Shown one piece after another: positions 51,271 through 60,610 of a stretch of DNA of 64,000 bases. Where the stretch lies: NCBI GenBank assembly GCA_020354025.1, contig CP070638.1:1-64000 (forward strand). The letters run 5' to 3'. The notes under the pieces are model-generated. The model did not search any database. It was not told the DNA's origin and saw nothing but the letters and a program-made list of their open reading frames with translations. This stretch comes from Fidelibacterota bacterium (GTDB taxonomy: Bacteria; Fidelibacterota; Marinisomatia; SCGC-AAA003-L08; TS1B11). Position 1 is the first letter of the stretch; the number at the start of each line of letters is the position of its first letter. Made by a program: the position numbers and the translations under genes.

Positions 51271-54200
51271 TTCTTATATTTCTTCCCGCTGCCACACGGG
51301 CACGGATCGTTGCGGCCAACTTTTTCGGCTACTTTGACAGGCTTTCGCTGGGCGGGTGGTACCCGGGCACCGCCTATGCCAGCCAAGGCGGGCTGGTCCT
51401 GGGGCTGTTGCTGTGGGGCCGGGCTGCTGGCGGCCATGAAACCCATATTTATCGCTTCAGCATGGGAGGTCTGCAGCTGCCGGCCTACTCGCTGAAGCTG
51501 CGGTCGCTGCTCTTCCAGACCCGCAATCCGCACCCCGAACAGCCGCCTCAGGGTGTTTCGGTTAATGTCATCGAGCATCTCAATAAACATGTCGCTTGCT
51601 TCGCGCTTATATTCCAGCAGGGGATCCTTTTGCCCGTACGCCCGTAGGTTGATGCCTTCCCGCAGCTGGTCCATGCTGTACAGGTGCTGCTGCCATTTTT
51701 CATCTACCGTGCGGAGTATGACGTAGCGTTCGAAGTGGGCAAAGGCCTCCGGTTCCGCCAGGGAGCGCTTGAAAGCATACTGGGTCATCGCCTGTTCCTG
51801 GATGGATTTTTTCACAATCTCCAGGTCACCATCAGTACTTTCCCCTACCTGGAAGTCCATAAGTAGGATTTGCCCCAGTTCGTGGCGGAGGGCCTCAAAG
51901 TCAATCATCCCATCGGATGCTACCGGACCGGGAAGCAGCAGGCTGTCGGACAGCTCCGTGATCATCTCTTCCACCTCAGGCAGCAGGTCCTGGCCGTGGA
52001 GGGCGTAGTTCCGGCGGTCGTAGATAATCTCCCGCTGCCGGTTCATCACATCGTCGTACTCCAGCAGGTGTTTGCGGATGCCGAAGTTGCGGGATTCCAC
52101 CCGTTTCTGGGCCCGTTCGATGGACTTGGTTACAAAGCGGTGGGTGATCACCTCCCCCTCCGGGAGGCCCATGCGGTCCATGAGCCGGGCAATGCGGTCA
52201 GAGCTGAACAAGCGCATTAGGTCGTCTTCCAGGCTGAGGAAGAATACGGAGCTGCCGGGGTCCCCCTGTCGGCCGGAGCGTCCCCGCAGCTGGAGGTCTA
52301 TGCGGCGGCTCTCGTGGCGCTCGGTACCCAGTATATGCAGACCATCCAGGTTGGTTACGCCCTCTCCCAGCTTGATGTCTGTACCGCGGCCGGCCATGTT
52401 GGTAGCGATGGTAACTGCGCCATGCTGACCCGCCCGCAGAACTATCTCCGCCTCCCGCTGGTGCTGCTTGGCGTTCAGCACGTTGTGGGGGATGCCCCGG
52501 CGCTTAAGCATGCGGGAAAGGGTTTCAGAAACCTCCACGGAAATTGTGCCCACCAAAATGGGTTGCCCTTTATGGTGGAGCTCTTCGATCCCGTCAAGAA
52601 TGGCGTTGTATTTCTCACGTTTGGTCTTGTAGACCAAATCATCGTTATCGGTACGGATCACCGGTTCGTGGGTGGGGATGACCGTCACTTCCAACTTATA
52701 TATCTGGGCGAATTCCTGGGCTTCAGTAGCGGCGGTACCTGTCATACCAGCCAGCTTCTCGTACATACGGAAGTAATTCTGAATAGTGATGGTGGCGATG
52801 GTCTGGGTCTCTTTCTCAATCACCACCCCTTCTTTAGCTTCCAGAGCCTGGTGCAAACCGTCGCTGTATCGGCGTCCCGGCAGGATGCGGCCAGTAAACT
52901 CATCTACAATCAGCACCTTGCCATCCTGCACCACGTATTCCACGTCTTTCTCATACAAGGCATAAGCCCGCAGGAGTTGGCTGATGTGGTGGATGGTGTT
53001 ACTCCGCTCGCTATGGAGTTCCTGAACCTCTCCTTTTTTCTGTAGTTTCTGTTCCGGGCTGAGGCTACCGTCATTCTCAATAGTATGGAAGACATCCCCC
53101 AGGTCCGGGATTATAAAAGCATCAGGATTGTCTGGGGAAATATGCACGCGGCCTTTCTCGGTGAGATCAATGATGTGGCTTTTTTCATCGACAAAGAAGT
53201 AGAGCTCCTCATCCAGTTCGTGGAGCTTCTTGTCCCGCATGTAAGCGTTCTCCACCGAGCGCACGGCGGCCTGAACGCCGGTCTCCTGGAACATCTTCAT
53301 CAGCTTGCGGTTCTTGGGCATGCCCCGGCTGGCGATCAGCAGCTTGGTCGCTGCGTCATACTCCTCTTTTTCCCATTCCTTTTCAGCCTCCGCCACCAGC
53401 GAGTTGACCAGGTTAGTCTGGCTGCGGATGAGCTGCTGCACCTTGGGCTTGACTTCCGTGTAGCGGGCATCGATGGGACTGTCTACCTGACCGGAGATGA
53501 TGAGCGGTGTCCGGGCTTCGTCCACGAGCACCGAGTCCACCTCGTCCACAATGCCATATACGTGACCCCGCTGTACCTGGTCTTCTGGACTCACCGCCAT
53601 ATTGTCGCGGAGATAATCGAAGCCGAACTCATTGTTGGTGCCATAAGTGATATCGCAGGCGTAGATCTGGCGGCGCTCGTTGGGGGTCATGCGGTTGAGG
53701 ATACATCCCACCGAAAGACCGAGGAGCTCATAGACCTGGCCCATCCACTGGCTGTCACGTTCAGCCAGGTAATCGTTGACGGTGATGATGTGCACACCCC
53801 GCCCGGTGAGGGCGTTAAGTACTACCGGCATGGTGGCTGCCAGCGTTTTCCCCTCGCCGGTTTTCATCTCGGCAATGCGCCCCTTATGGAGAACGATTGC
53901 GCCCAGCAGCTGGACGTCGAAGGGGATCATATCCCAGACCATAGCTTGGCCCAGCACCTTGAACTCCTTCCCCATCAGCCGCCGGCAGGCGTCCTTGACA
54001 ATGGCAAACACCTCAGTAAGACGTTGATTGAGGACGTCCTGTTCCGCCCGGTAGATTTCCTCATCCCGCTCCGGGCTTTCCTGGGCGGCCTGTTTTGCCG
54101 CCTCACGGGTGTCAGCCACCTCCTGCCGGATCTCCTTCAGGCGATCCGTCAGGGCCTCTAGGGGCTGGTCCTCCAGAGAAGCGTATATGTTGTTTATCTC

Positions 54201-54275
54201 GTCAACCAGCGGTCTGAAGCTGCGGATGTCCCGCTCCGACTTGGTCCCGCCAAGTATTTTCCGAATGAAGCTCAT
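51255..54275 (-). CDS. secA: Protein translocase ATPase SecA
   Basis: 1006 residues. Motor of the Sec pathway. Walker A is in GEGKTLAATMP, followed by TVNDYLAERD, the DEVDSVLVDEARTPLIISG helicase segment, the preprotein crosslinking domain, VDEFTGRILPGRRYSDG, NMAGRGTDIKLG and GRSGRQGDPGSS. A zinc-binding SEC-C tail (NDPCPCGSGKKYKKC) ends the protein. It is about 100 residues longer than the E. coli protein; a charged insertion (about 300-350) in the first nucleotide-binding domain resembles the long SecA of FCB bacteria. Signal-peptide substrates abound in this window. Confidence 0.97.
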   Translation of the reverse strand: MSFIRKILGGTKSERDIRSFRPLVDEINNIYASLEDQPLEALTDRLKEIRQEVADTREAAKQAAQESPERDEEIYRAEQDVLNQRLTEVFAIVKDACRRLMGKEFKVLGQAMVWDMIPFDVQLLGAIVLHKGRIAEMKTGEGKTLAATMPVVLNALTGRGVHIITVNDYLAERDSQWMGQVYELLGLSVGCILNRMTPNERRQIYACDITYGTNNEFGFDYLRDNMAVSPEDQVQRGHVYGIVDEVDSVLVDEARTPLIISGQVDSPIDARYTEVKPKVQQLIRSQTNLVNSLVAEAEKEWEKEEYDAATKLLIASRGMPKNRKLMKMFQETGVQAAVRSVENAYMRDKKLHELDEELYFFVDEKSHIIDLTEKGRVHISPDNPDAFIIPDLGDVFHTIENDGSLSPEQKLQKKGEVQELHSERSNTIHHISQLLRAYALYEKDVEYVVQDGKVLIVDEFTGRILPGRRYSDGLHQALEAKEGVVIEKETQTIATITIQNYFRMYEKLAGMTGTAATEAQEFAQIYKLEVTVIPTHEPVIRTDNDDLVYKTKREKYNAILDGIEELHHKGQPILVGTISVEVSETLSRMLKRRGIPHNVLNAKQHQREAEIVLRAGQHGAVTIATNMAGRGTDIKLGEGVTNLDGLHILGTERHESRRIDLQLRGRSGRQGDPGSSVFFLSLEDDLMRLFSSDRIARLMDRMGLPEGEVITHRFVTKSIERAQKRVESRNFGIRKHLLEYDDVMNRQREIIYDRRNYALHGQDLLPEVEEMITELSDSLLLPGPVASDGMIDFEALRHELGQILLMDFQVGESTDGDLEIVKKSIQEQAMTQYAFKRSLAEPEAFAHFERYVILRTVDEKWQQHLYSMDQLREGINLRAYGQKDPLLEYKREASDMFIEMLDDINRNTLRRLFGVRIAGLEEQRPQLQRVGRQLQTSHAEAINMGFMAASSPAPQQQPQDQPALAGIGGARVPPAQRKPVKVAEKVGRNDPCPCGSGKKYKKCHGS

Positions 54276-54401
54276 GCTCAGTTAGCTCTATAACTCTTAG
54301 CCGTTAATAGATAATCAGCCATCAGTGATCAGTCTTTAGCCCGTACCAACAGTTCCAGCTCCGAAGTCTCGGGTTCCTAATCACCAGCCGCAAGTCATCA
54401 G
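54276..54401. repeat. Degenerate short-repeat spacer between nusB and secA
   Basis: Contains imperfect echoes such as CATCAGTGATCAGT and TCATCAGTCACTGATC. Read on the minus strand it resembles the 7-base CTGGAAA/GACTTGAG-type spacer near 58075-58180. No gene or clear terminator. Confidence 0.4.
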
Positions 54402-54845
54402 TCACTGATCGCCATCCTCCATCTTCTCGTCCAGAATGTCGTGATAAACAGCATCCAGAATGCCGTTGATAAATCCGGGACTATCATCGGTGCTGTACCT
54501 TTTAGCAATCTCAATGGCCTCACTGATGCTCACTTTCAAAGGCACGTCACAAAAGTTAACCATTTCGATGAGCGCTAGTTCCAGAATTAGTCTATCGATA
54601 AGCGTTAAGCGTGCCAGGTCCCAGTGCTCCAGTTTAGAGGTGATAACCTGATCAGCCCATTTCTGCTTCTCGATGGTCTGAGTCATTAGTTTCAGGCAGT
54701 AATCCCGGGCGTCATCGTTAGGTGGGCATTCCCGTTCTCGGGCGACAAAGTCGACGATTTCCTCCGGGCTATCACCCCCGAAACTAGCCGCATAGAGACA
54801 CTGCAAGGCCATTTCGCGGGCACGCCGCCTAACCTTCCTGGTAAT
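54402..54845 (-). CDS. nusB: Transcription antitermination factor NusB, probable ATT start
   Basis: 147 residues when started at ATT 54845. The first ATG (54812) is inside the conserved N-terminus; the frame upstream reads TRKVRRRAREMALQCLY, the classic NusB start, and the only plausible codon before it is ATT, with GAGGGGG six bases upstream and a TAA just before. NusB binds boxA RNA with NusE/S10 and supports rRNA antitermination; helical family features include EHWDLARLTLIDRLIL and PLKVSISEAIEIAKRY. The TAA of the leucine dehydrogenase gene lies three bases before the ATT, so translational coupling is likely. Confidence 0.88.
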   Translation of the reverse strand: MTRKVRRRAREMALQCLYAASFGGDSPEEIVDFVARERECPPNDDARDYCLKLMTQTIEKQKWADQVITSKLEHWDLARLTLIDRLILELALIEMVNFCDVPLKVSISEAIEIAKRYSTDDSPGFINGILDAVYHDILDEKMEDGDQ

Positions 54846-54848
54846 AGA

Positions 54849-55946
54849 TTACCCCCTCTTAAATACCAGCCGGGGAGTGCAGGTATAAAAAGTCTTCAAC
54901 TTAGCGACGCTGCGAATGCGGTTCTCGGCCAGGCGATCAGAGGCAACGTTAGTTGGGATCCCTTCGTCAGCTGACATCCTAAAAATTTCCATCAGTGTGT
55001 CATAAATTCCTTCTGCCTGTTTGAAGGCCCGCTCCCGATTGTAGCCCTCCAACTCGTTTGCGACATTGATGAGGCCACCGGAATTAATGGCATAGTCCGG
55101 GGCGTAAAGAATACCTTGTTCAAGCAGGGCGGCACCGTGTTCCTCGGAAGCGGCCAGCTGGTTATTGGCAGCCCCGCCGACGATGGGCGCCTTGATCTCG
55201 GGGATGGTCTTGTCATTCAACACCGCGCCCATGGCACAGGGCGCAAAGACATCCACATCCAGGGCGTGGATCTTGTTGCCGTCGATAGCCTTGGCACCGA
55301 ATTCAGCCACAGCCCGATCTACTGCCTCCTGGTTGATATCGGAGACAAAGATCTCTGCCCCGGCGTCATAGAGATAACGGCACAGGTTATATCCGACGTG
55401 TCCCACCCCCTGGATGGCGACCTTGATCCCGTTCAGGTCCTCTGTCCCCCGCTTGGTCTTCAGGGCCGCCTTGATTCCCAGAAAGACGCCGAAAGCGGTC
55501 ACAACTGAGGGATCGCCGCTACCGCCCAGGGCTCGGGATATACCCGTCACATACTGGGTTTCCATGCGAACCCACTCCATGTCCCGGACGGAGGTGTTGA
55601 CGTCCTCAGCGGCGATGTAGCGGCCGCCCAGGCCGTCCACAAACCGTCCAAAAGCCCTAAAGAGGTATTCATTCTTATCAGTCTCCGGGTTGCCGATGAT
55701 CACTGACTTGCCACCTCCCAGGTTCAGGCCGGCGATAGAGGCCTTATACGTCATGCCGCGGGAGAGGCGGAGAACGTCGTTGAGCCCCTCCTCATCGGTC
55801 TTATAGGGGTAGAAACGGCAGCCACCAAGGCTGGGGCCCAGGGTAGTGTCATGGATGGCAATTAGGGCTTTGAGCCCTATGTCGGGTTCGTTGCAGAATA
55901 CCACCTGTTCGTGGTCGTGACTGCTCATCATTTTGAAAACATCCAT
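54849..55946 (-). CDS. Leucine dehydrogenase (Glu/Leu/Phe/Val dehydrogenase family)
   Basis: 365 residues. NAD-dependent reversible deamination of branched-chain amino acids. The catalytic lysines are Lys68 (GMTYKASIAGL) and Lys80 (LGGGKSVIIG), at the positions known in Bacillus leucine dehydrogenase; GPSLGGCRFYPY and the Rossmann motif IQGVGHVGYNLC follow. Length and sequence favour leucine over glutamate dehydrogenase. It lies 7 bases after the acyl-CoA dehydrogenase gene, suggesting coupled branched-chain amino acid catabolism or amino-acid fermentation. Confidence 0.9.
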   Translation of the reverse strand: MDVFKMMSSHDHEQVVFCNEPDIGLKALIAIHDTTLGPSLGGCRFYPYKTDEEGLNDVLRLSRGMTYKASIAGLNLGGGKSVIIGNPETDKNEYLFRAFGRFVDGLGGRYIAAEDVNTSVRDMEWVRMETQYVTGISRALGGSGDPSVVTAFGVFLGIKAALKTKRGTEDLNGIKVAIQGVGHVGYNLCRYLYDAGAEIFVSDINQEAVDRAVAEFGAKAIDGNKIHALDVDVFAPCAMGAVLNDKTIPEIKAPIVGGAANNQLAASEEHGAALLEQGILYAPDYAINSGGLINVANELEGYNRERAFKQAEGIYDTLMEIFRMSADEGIPTNVASDRLAENRIRSVAKLKTFYTCTPRLVFKRG

Positions 55947-55953
55947 AGGGTAA

Positions 55954-57099
55954 TTATCCTTTCTTTTGCAGGTCGCGGGCGATAACTACCCGCTGAATTT
56001 CGGAGGTGCCTTCATAAATCTGGGTGATTTTGGCATCACGCAGAAGACGTTCTACGCCGGTCTCCCGGATATAGCCGTAGCCGCCGTGAATCTGCACGCA
56101 TTTATCAGCGGCTTTCATGGCGACTTCCGAGGCGAATACCTTGGCCATGGCGGCCAGGCGGCTGAACGGTTCCCCCTGGTCCTTAGTGAAAGCCGCCCGC
56201 CGCACCAGCAGCCGGGCCGCTTCGATCTCCATGGCCATGTCGGCCAGCATGAACTGGATGACCTGGAAGTCGACGATCTTGTGACCGAACTGCTCCCGCT
56301 CCCGGGCGTAGTTCAGGGCATGGTCCAAGGCTGCCTGGGCAATACCCAAGGCCTGTGCGGCAATCCCGATGCGGCCGCTGTCCAGGGTCGCCAAGGCGAT
56401 GTGAAAACCCTCACCCTCGTCGCTGATCCGGTTGACCGCCGGAACCTTAACGTCGTCAAGATAGAGCTCCGAAGTGTCGGAAGAACGGATGCCCAGCTTA
56501 TCCTCGGGCTTGCCAACGCTGAAGCCTTCCAGTCCCTTCTCCACTATGAAACAGGAGATGCCGTGATGCTTCTGCTCCGGATCGGTGACGGCGAACAGCA
56601 CAACCACGTCGGAATGGATGCCGTTGGATACCCAATTCTTGGTGCCGGTGATATGGTAAACATCATCTGTCAACCGGGCCCGGCAAAGCAGGTTGGAGGC
56701 ATCAGAACCGGCCTGGGGTTCGGATAGGGAAAAAGCGCCCAGGCACTCACCTTTGGCTAGCGGAGCCAGGTATTTACGCTTCTGATCATTGCTTCCAAAA
56801 TCATCCAGCAGGCCGCACACCAGTGAGTTGTTCACGCTCATGATAACACCCACCGAGGCATCGGCTCGGCAGATTTCTTCCATGGCGATAACGTAGCAGA
56901 TAGTATCCATCCCCGCGCCGTCGTACTCCTCCGGGACCATGATACCCATTAAACCCATTTCGCCCAGCTGGCGCACGATGTCTTCCGGCCAGGTCTTGGT
57001 CTCGTCGCGCTCGATGGCCCCGGGGGCCACTTCCTCCTCGGCAAACTGCCGGACGGTCTGCTGAAGGAGAGTCTGCTCGTCAGTAAGGTTGAAATTCAT
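55954..57099 (-). CDS. Short-chain acyl-CoA dehydrogenase
   Basis: 381 residues, FAD enzyme that introduces the alpha-beta double bond in acyl-CoA. Hallmarks: GIMVPEEYDGAGMD, AFSLSEPQAGSDASN (FAD/substrate loop), KNWVSNGIHSD, the CoA-binding DSGRIGIAAQALGIA, QIHGGYGYIRE and YEGTSEIQR, whose Glu (about 366) is the catalytic base at the position used by short-chain and butyryl-CoA enzymes. Electron transfer flavoprotein genes are not in the window. Grouped with leucine dehydrogenase, hydroxyacyl-CoA dehydrogenase and thiolase. Confidence 0.92.
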   Translation of the reverse strand: MNFNLTDEQTLLQQTVRQFAEEEVAPGAIERDETKTWPEDIVRQLGEMGLMGIMVPEEYDGAGMDTICYVIAMEEICRADASVGVIMSVNNSLVCGLLDDFGSNDQKRKYLAPLAKGECLGAFSLSEPQAGSDASNLLCRARLTDDVYHITGTKNWVSNGIHSDVVVLFAVTDPEQKHHGISCFIVEKGLEGFSVGKPEDKLGIRSSDTSELYLDDVKVPAVNRISDEGEGFHIALATLDSGRIGIAAQALGIAQAALDHALNYAREREQFGHKIVDFQVIQFMLADMAMEIEAARLLVRRAAFTKDQGEPFSRLAAMAKVFASEVAMKAADKCVQIHGGYGYIRETGVERLLRDAKITQIYEGTSEIQRVVIARDLQKKG

Positions 57100-57195
57100 C
57101 GTATTATGTAGGTTGTGTTTATTTTAGGTTTACGTCCTACGGCAATACCTGTAGTCGCGATCCGCCTGTTTACGGACCCAGTACGAGGTCCGTGG

Positions 57196-58050
57196 TTAAT
57201 ACTCATAAAATCCCCTCCCCGCCTTACGCCCCAAATGTCCGGCGGCCACCATACGCCGCAGCAAGGGACAGGGGCGGTACTTGTCGTCTCCCAGCTGGCT
57301 ATGTAGTACCTGCATGATGCTCAAACAGGTGTCCAATCCGATGAGGTCTGCCAGGGCCAGAGGGCCTAATGGATGGTTCATGCCCAGTTTCATGACCTCG
57401 TCAATCGCCTCCCGCTCGGCCACTCCTTCCATGAGGCAATAGATCGCCTCATTTATCATGGGCATGAGGACTCGATTGGAGACGAAGCCGGGGTAGTCGT
57501 TCACTGTTACCGGGGTCTTGCCTAAACCTTTGGCCAGCGCCACCACCGTATCGTGGGTTTCATCGCTGGTATCTTGTCCACGGATCACCTCGACCAGTTT
57601 CATCACCGGCACGGGATTCATGAAGTGCATCCCGATAACCTTATCCGGCCGCTTGGTGGCGGCACCTAGAAGGGTTATGGATATGGAGGATGTGTTGGAG
57701 GAGAGAATGGTTTCAGGCGGGCAAAGATTATCGAGGTCGGTGAATAGGCGACACTTGAGGTCAGTGTCTTCTGTGGCGGCCTCGACTACGAGCCAGGCAT
57801 CCCTTGCCGTAGCAAGCTCGGTAGTGGTGTATATCCGCCCTAAGGTGGTATCGGCCTTACTCTTGGTCAGGACCTGCTTAGCCACCTGGCGACTCAGGTT
57901 CTTAGTGATGGTCTCCAAGCCCCGCTGGAGGAGCTCCTCGCTAAGGTCAACCAGGACAACCTGGTGGTCGTGCTGGGCGCAGACATGGGTGATACCGCTG
58001 CCCATGGTGCCCGAACCGATAACGGCTACGGATGCGGTTTTTTCAGACAT
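57196..58050 (-). CDS. 3-hydroxybutyryl-CoA dehydrogenase (3-hydroxyacyl-CoA dehydrogenase)
   Basis: 284 residues, the stand-alone monofunctional type. NAD-binding [15 protein letters not shown] at the N-terminus, [12 protein letters not shown] (catalytic Ser region), [15 protein letters not shown] with the catalytic His, [18 protein letters not shown] (Asn) and the C-terminal [11 protein letters not shown] are all family signatures. Oxidises 3-hydroxyacyl-CoA or runs in reverse for butyrate or polyhydroxybutyrate synthesis. Between the acyl-CoA dehydrogenase and thiolase genes; the crotonase expected for a full cycle is absent here. Confidence 0.93.
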   Translation of the reverse strand: MSEKTASVAVIGSGTMGSGITHVCAQHDHQVVLVDLSEELLQRGLETITKNLSRQVAKQVLTKSKADTTLGRIYTTTELATARDAWLVVEAATEDTDLKCRLFTDLDNLCPPETILSSNTSSISITLLGAATKRPDKVIGMHFMNPVPVMKLVEVIRGQDTSDETHDTVVALAKGLGKTPVTVNDYPGFVSNRVLMPMINEAIYCLMEGVAEREAIDEVMKLGMNHPLGPLALADLIGLDTCLSIMQVLHSQLGDDKYRPCPLLRRMVAAGHLGRKAGRGFYEY

Positions 58051-58076
58051 GATACAATCTCAATGAGCGTTTTTCG

Positions 58077-58138
58077 ACTTCAGGACTTAGGCCTGAAGTT
58101 ACGAGTGATTAGTTTCGAGTTTCGAGTTTCCAGTTTCC
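58077..58138. repeat. Hairpin and 7-base tandem repeat
   Basis: A perfect 8-bp hairpin ACTTCAGG-ACTTAGG-CCTGAAGT (58077-58099) is followed by four 7-base units, AGTTTCG twice and AGTTTCC twice (58111-58138). CAAGCCTCAAGCC-type text continues to about 58180 and resembles CTTGAGGCTTGGGGCTTG near 4818-4836 in the opposite sense. Confidence 0.7.
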
Positions 58139-58191
58139 AGCCACAAGCCTCAAGCCCCCGGTCTCAAGTCTTAACCATAATCTTCAATTCC

Positions 58192-59376
58192 TTATCTCTC
58201 GACGATCATCGCTGCCGCCTCTCCGCCGCCAATGCAGACAGCAGCCAGTCCTCTCCAGACATCCCGCTGCTCCATAGCGCTGAGGAGGGTCACCAGGATT
58301 CGGGTGCCGGAAGCGCCGATGGGATGCCCCAAGGCCACCGCCCCACCGTGGATATTGACCTTGTCCGGGTCCAAGCTCAGCTCATCAATAGCCGCCAAGG
58401 CCACTACGGCGAAGGCTTCGTTGATCTCGAACAGGTCAATGTCATCCAGGGAAAGGCCAGTTTTATCCAGCACCTTGCTGATGGCCTTGGCCGGTGCGGT
58501 GGTAAACCACTCCGGGGCCTGGGCTGTCGATGCCTGCCCTATTATACTGGCCACCGGCCGAATGCCCAGCTCTTCGGCCAGTGCTCGGGACATGACAACC
58601 ACTGCGGCAGCGCCGTCACTGATGGTGCTGGCATTGGCAGCGGTGATAGTACCTTCCTTCTCGAAAACCGGTTTCAGGGTGGGAATCTTATCGAAATCCA
58701 CCCGCACCGGCTCCTCGTCCCTGTTCACTATCAGCGGCTCGCCCTTGCGCTGGGGCACCTCTACGGGGACTATCTCCTGGTCGAAGATGCCGCCGTCCTG
58801 GGCAGCCAATACCCGTTTGTAGGATCGGACGGTATACTCGTCCTGTTGATCGCGGGTGTAGCCCAGTTCGCGTACGCAGATCTCTACACAGCTGCCCATG
58901 TGTATCTGGTGGTACACGTCCCATAGACCATCGTGGATCATGCCGTCGATAAACTCCCGGTTACCCATGCGTAAACCCTGCCGGGCACCCTGCAGGAAGT
59001 AAGGGACGTTGCTCATGCTTTCCATTCCGCCGGCCACAATCAGCTTGGCGTTGCCGGACTGGATGGCCTGCGCTGCCAGCATGACCGCTTTCAGGCCTGA
59101 TCCGCAGACCTTGTTTACGGTGAGGGTCTCCACGCTGTTGGGCAGTCCAGCACCCAGAGCGGCCTGTCTGGCAGGTGCCTGACCTACACCGGATGTAAGG
59201 ACATGCCCCATAATCACTTCATTAACCTGCTCCGGAGCCATACCGGGACTGCGCTTCAGGGCGGCGGCAATGGCCACCGATCCCAGTTGCGGCGCTGGTA
59301 ATGATGAGAGGCTGCCCAGAAACGAGCCAACTGGCGTGCGGGCAAACGAGGTAATTACTACTTCCGGGTAATCCAT
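58192..59376 (-). CDS. Acetyl-CoA C-acetyltransferase (thiolase)
   Basis: 394 residues. Condenses or cleaves acetoacetyl-CoA and related 3-ketoacyl-CoA. The nucleophile Cys is in LTVNKVCGSGLKAVML (about 90), GGMESMSNVPY follows, GHPIGASGTRILVTLL carries the catalytic His and AAVCIGGGEAAAMI the second Cys. Length is typical of biosynthetic-type thiolases (AtoB/PhaA). First gene of the minus-strand group with hydroxyacyl-CoA and acyl-CoA dehydrogenases and leucine dehydrogenase. Confidence 0.93.
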   Translation of the reverse strand: MDYPEVVITSFARTPVGSFLGSLSSLPAPQLGSVAIAAALKRSPGMAPEQVNEVIMGHVLTSGVGQAPARQAALGAGLPNSVETLTVNKVCGSGLKAVMLAAQAIQSGNAKLIVAGGMESMSNVPYFLQGARQGLRMGNREFIDGMIHDGLWDVYHQIHMGSCVEICVRELGYTRDQQDEYTVRSYKRVLAAQDGGIFDQEIVPVEVPQRKGEPLIVNRDEEPVRVDFDKIPTLKPVFEKEGTITAANASTISDGAAAVVVMSRALAEELGIRPVASIIGQASTAQAPEWFTTAPAKAISKVLDKTGLSLDDIDLFEINEAFAVVALAAIDELSLDPDKVNIHGGAVALGHPIGASGTRILVTLLSAMEQRDVWRGLAAVCIGGGEAAAMIVER

Positions 59377-59517
59377 GACAGTACTCCAGATTCAGCTTGT
59401 CAGGAGAGGTGTCTTACAAACAGTGGATTATTATCCACCAGCGATTGAAGTATTCCTAGTCCCTGGGTACGAGTTGCGATTTGAAGATCCCCAATAACCG
59501 GTCACCAGGATTTATTA

Positions 59518-60459
59518 TCAATCAGCCACCTGTCCCTGGTAAGCTCTAAGAATATCCCTCACCAATCGGTGGCGTACCACGTCACGCTCATCGAGGCGAC
59601 AGAAAGCAATGCCATCGATACCTTCCAGGATGTGCATGGCCTGAATACAGCCTGACTCCTCATTGGGTGGTAGGTCGATCTGGGTGATGTCACCCGTGAT
59701 GATAGCCCTGGAATTCACGCCCAGACGCGTGAGAAACATCTTCATCTGCATGGACGTGGCGTTTTGGGCTTCGTCCAGGATGACGTAGGCACTGCTGAGG
59801 GTGCGACCTCGCATATATGCCAGCGGCGCAATCTCTATGATCCGCTGGTCCAGGTAAGTACGCAACTTGTCGTAAGGCAGCATATCCTGGAGTGCGTCGT
59901 ACAGCGGTGTGAGGTAGGGATCGATTTTCTCTTTCAGGTCCCCGGGGAGGAATCCCAGCCGCTCCCCGGCTTCCACGGCGGGGCGACACAGGATAAGGCG
60001 GTCTACCTGCCGAGCTTTCAGGGCCGCCACCGCCACCGCCACCGCCATATAGGTCTTGCCAGTACCCGCTGGGCCGATGGAGAAGACTATATCCTTCTGT
60101 TGCATGGCCTCGAAGTAACGCAGCTGCCCCTCGGTGCGGGGGGCTACTTCCCCTTTTGGCGTGTATACAATCACCGGCATGTCTCCCTTTGAAGGAGCTG
60201 CTTGTCCATCGGTGGATACTTTTACCAAGGCCGATACGTCCTCCGGAGTCAGCGATCCCTTGCGGTTAATGGTCAGAATCATATCCCGGAGAACCTGCTC
60301 TACCCGCTGGACCTCCTCTCCAGTCCCCTCGATGGTGATGTGCTCACCCCGGGCCACTACCTGGGCCTTGAATGTGTTGGCCAGAATCTGGATGTGCTGG
60401 TCGTTAACACCGAAAAGGAGGAGGGGGTCGGTATCCTTGATGTCGAAAGTGTGCTTCAT
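59518..60459 (-). CDS. PhoH-like ATPase
   Basis: 313 residues. N-terminal KH-like region (about 15-65), then the PhoH P-loop domain: SIGPAGTGKTYMAVA (Walker A), RPAVEAGERLGFLPGD, YVILDEAQNAT (Walker B) and ITGDITQIDLP. Bacterial PhoH2/YbeZ-type proteins are RNA-linked ATPases acting with the endonuclease YbeY in ribosome quality control; YbeY normally follows but is not downstream on this strand. Role therefore inferred from family only. Confidence 0.92.
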   Translation of the reverse strand: MKHTFDIKDTDPLLLFGVNDQHIQILANTFKAQVVARGEHITIEGTGEEVQRVEQVLRDMILTINRKGSLTPEDVSALVKVSTDGQAAPSKGDMPVIVYTPKGEVAPRTEGQLRYFEAMQQKDIVFSIGPAGTGKTYMAVAVAVAALKARQVDRLILCRPAVEAGERLGFLPGDLKEKIDPYLTPLYDALQDMLPYDKLRTYLDQRIIEIAPLAYMRGRTLSSAYVILDEAQNATSMQMKMFLTRLGVNSRAIITGDITQIDLPPNEESGCIQAMHILEGIDGIAFCRLDERDVVRHRLVRDILRAYQGQVAD

Positions 60460-60610
60460 TATCAGGTGGCCAGCGGGATTAGAATTTTTCGCTTATAAGG
60501 CGTTATCAGGGTGGCAACACCGGCGGCAGGCCTGAAAAGGAGAGATTCGGTTATCACTGCCGGAACTTACCAAGGAACAACGCCATATGCCAACTGTACC
60601 GGACTGCTGG

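Noticed and set aside
53085-54161. Long antisense ORF (358 codons) opposite secA
   Set aside because: Opposite an unmistakable secA; the translation is His/Val/Leu-rich and without motifs. A codon-bias shadow.
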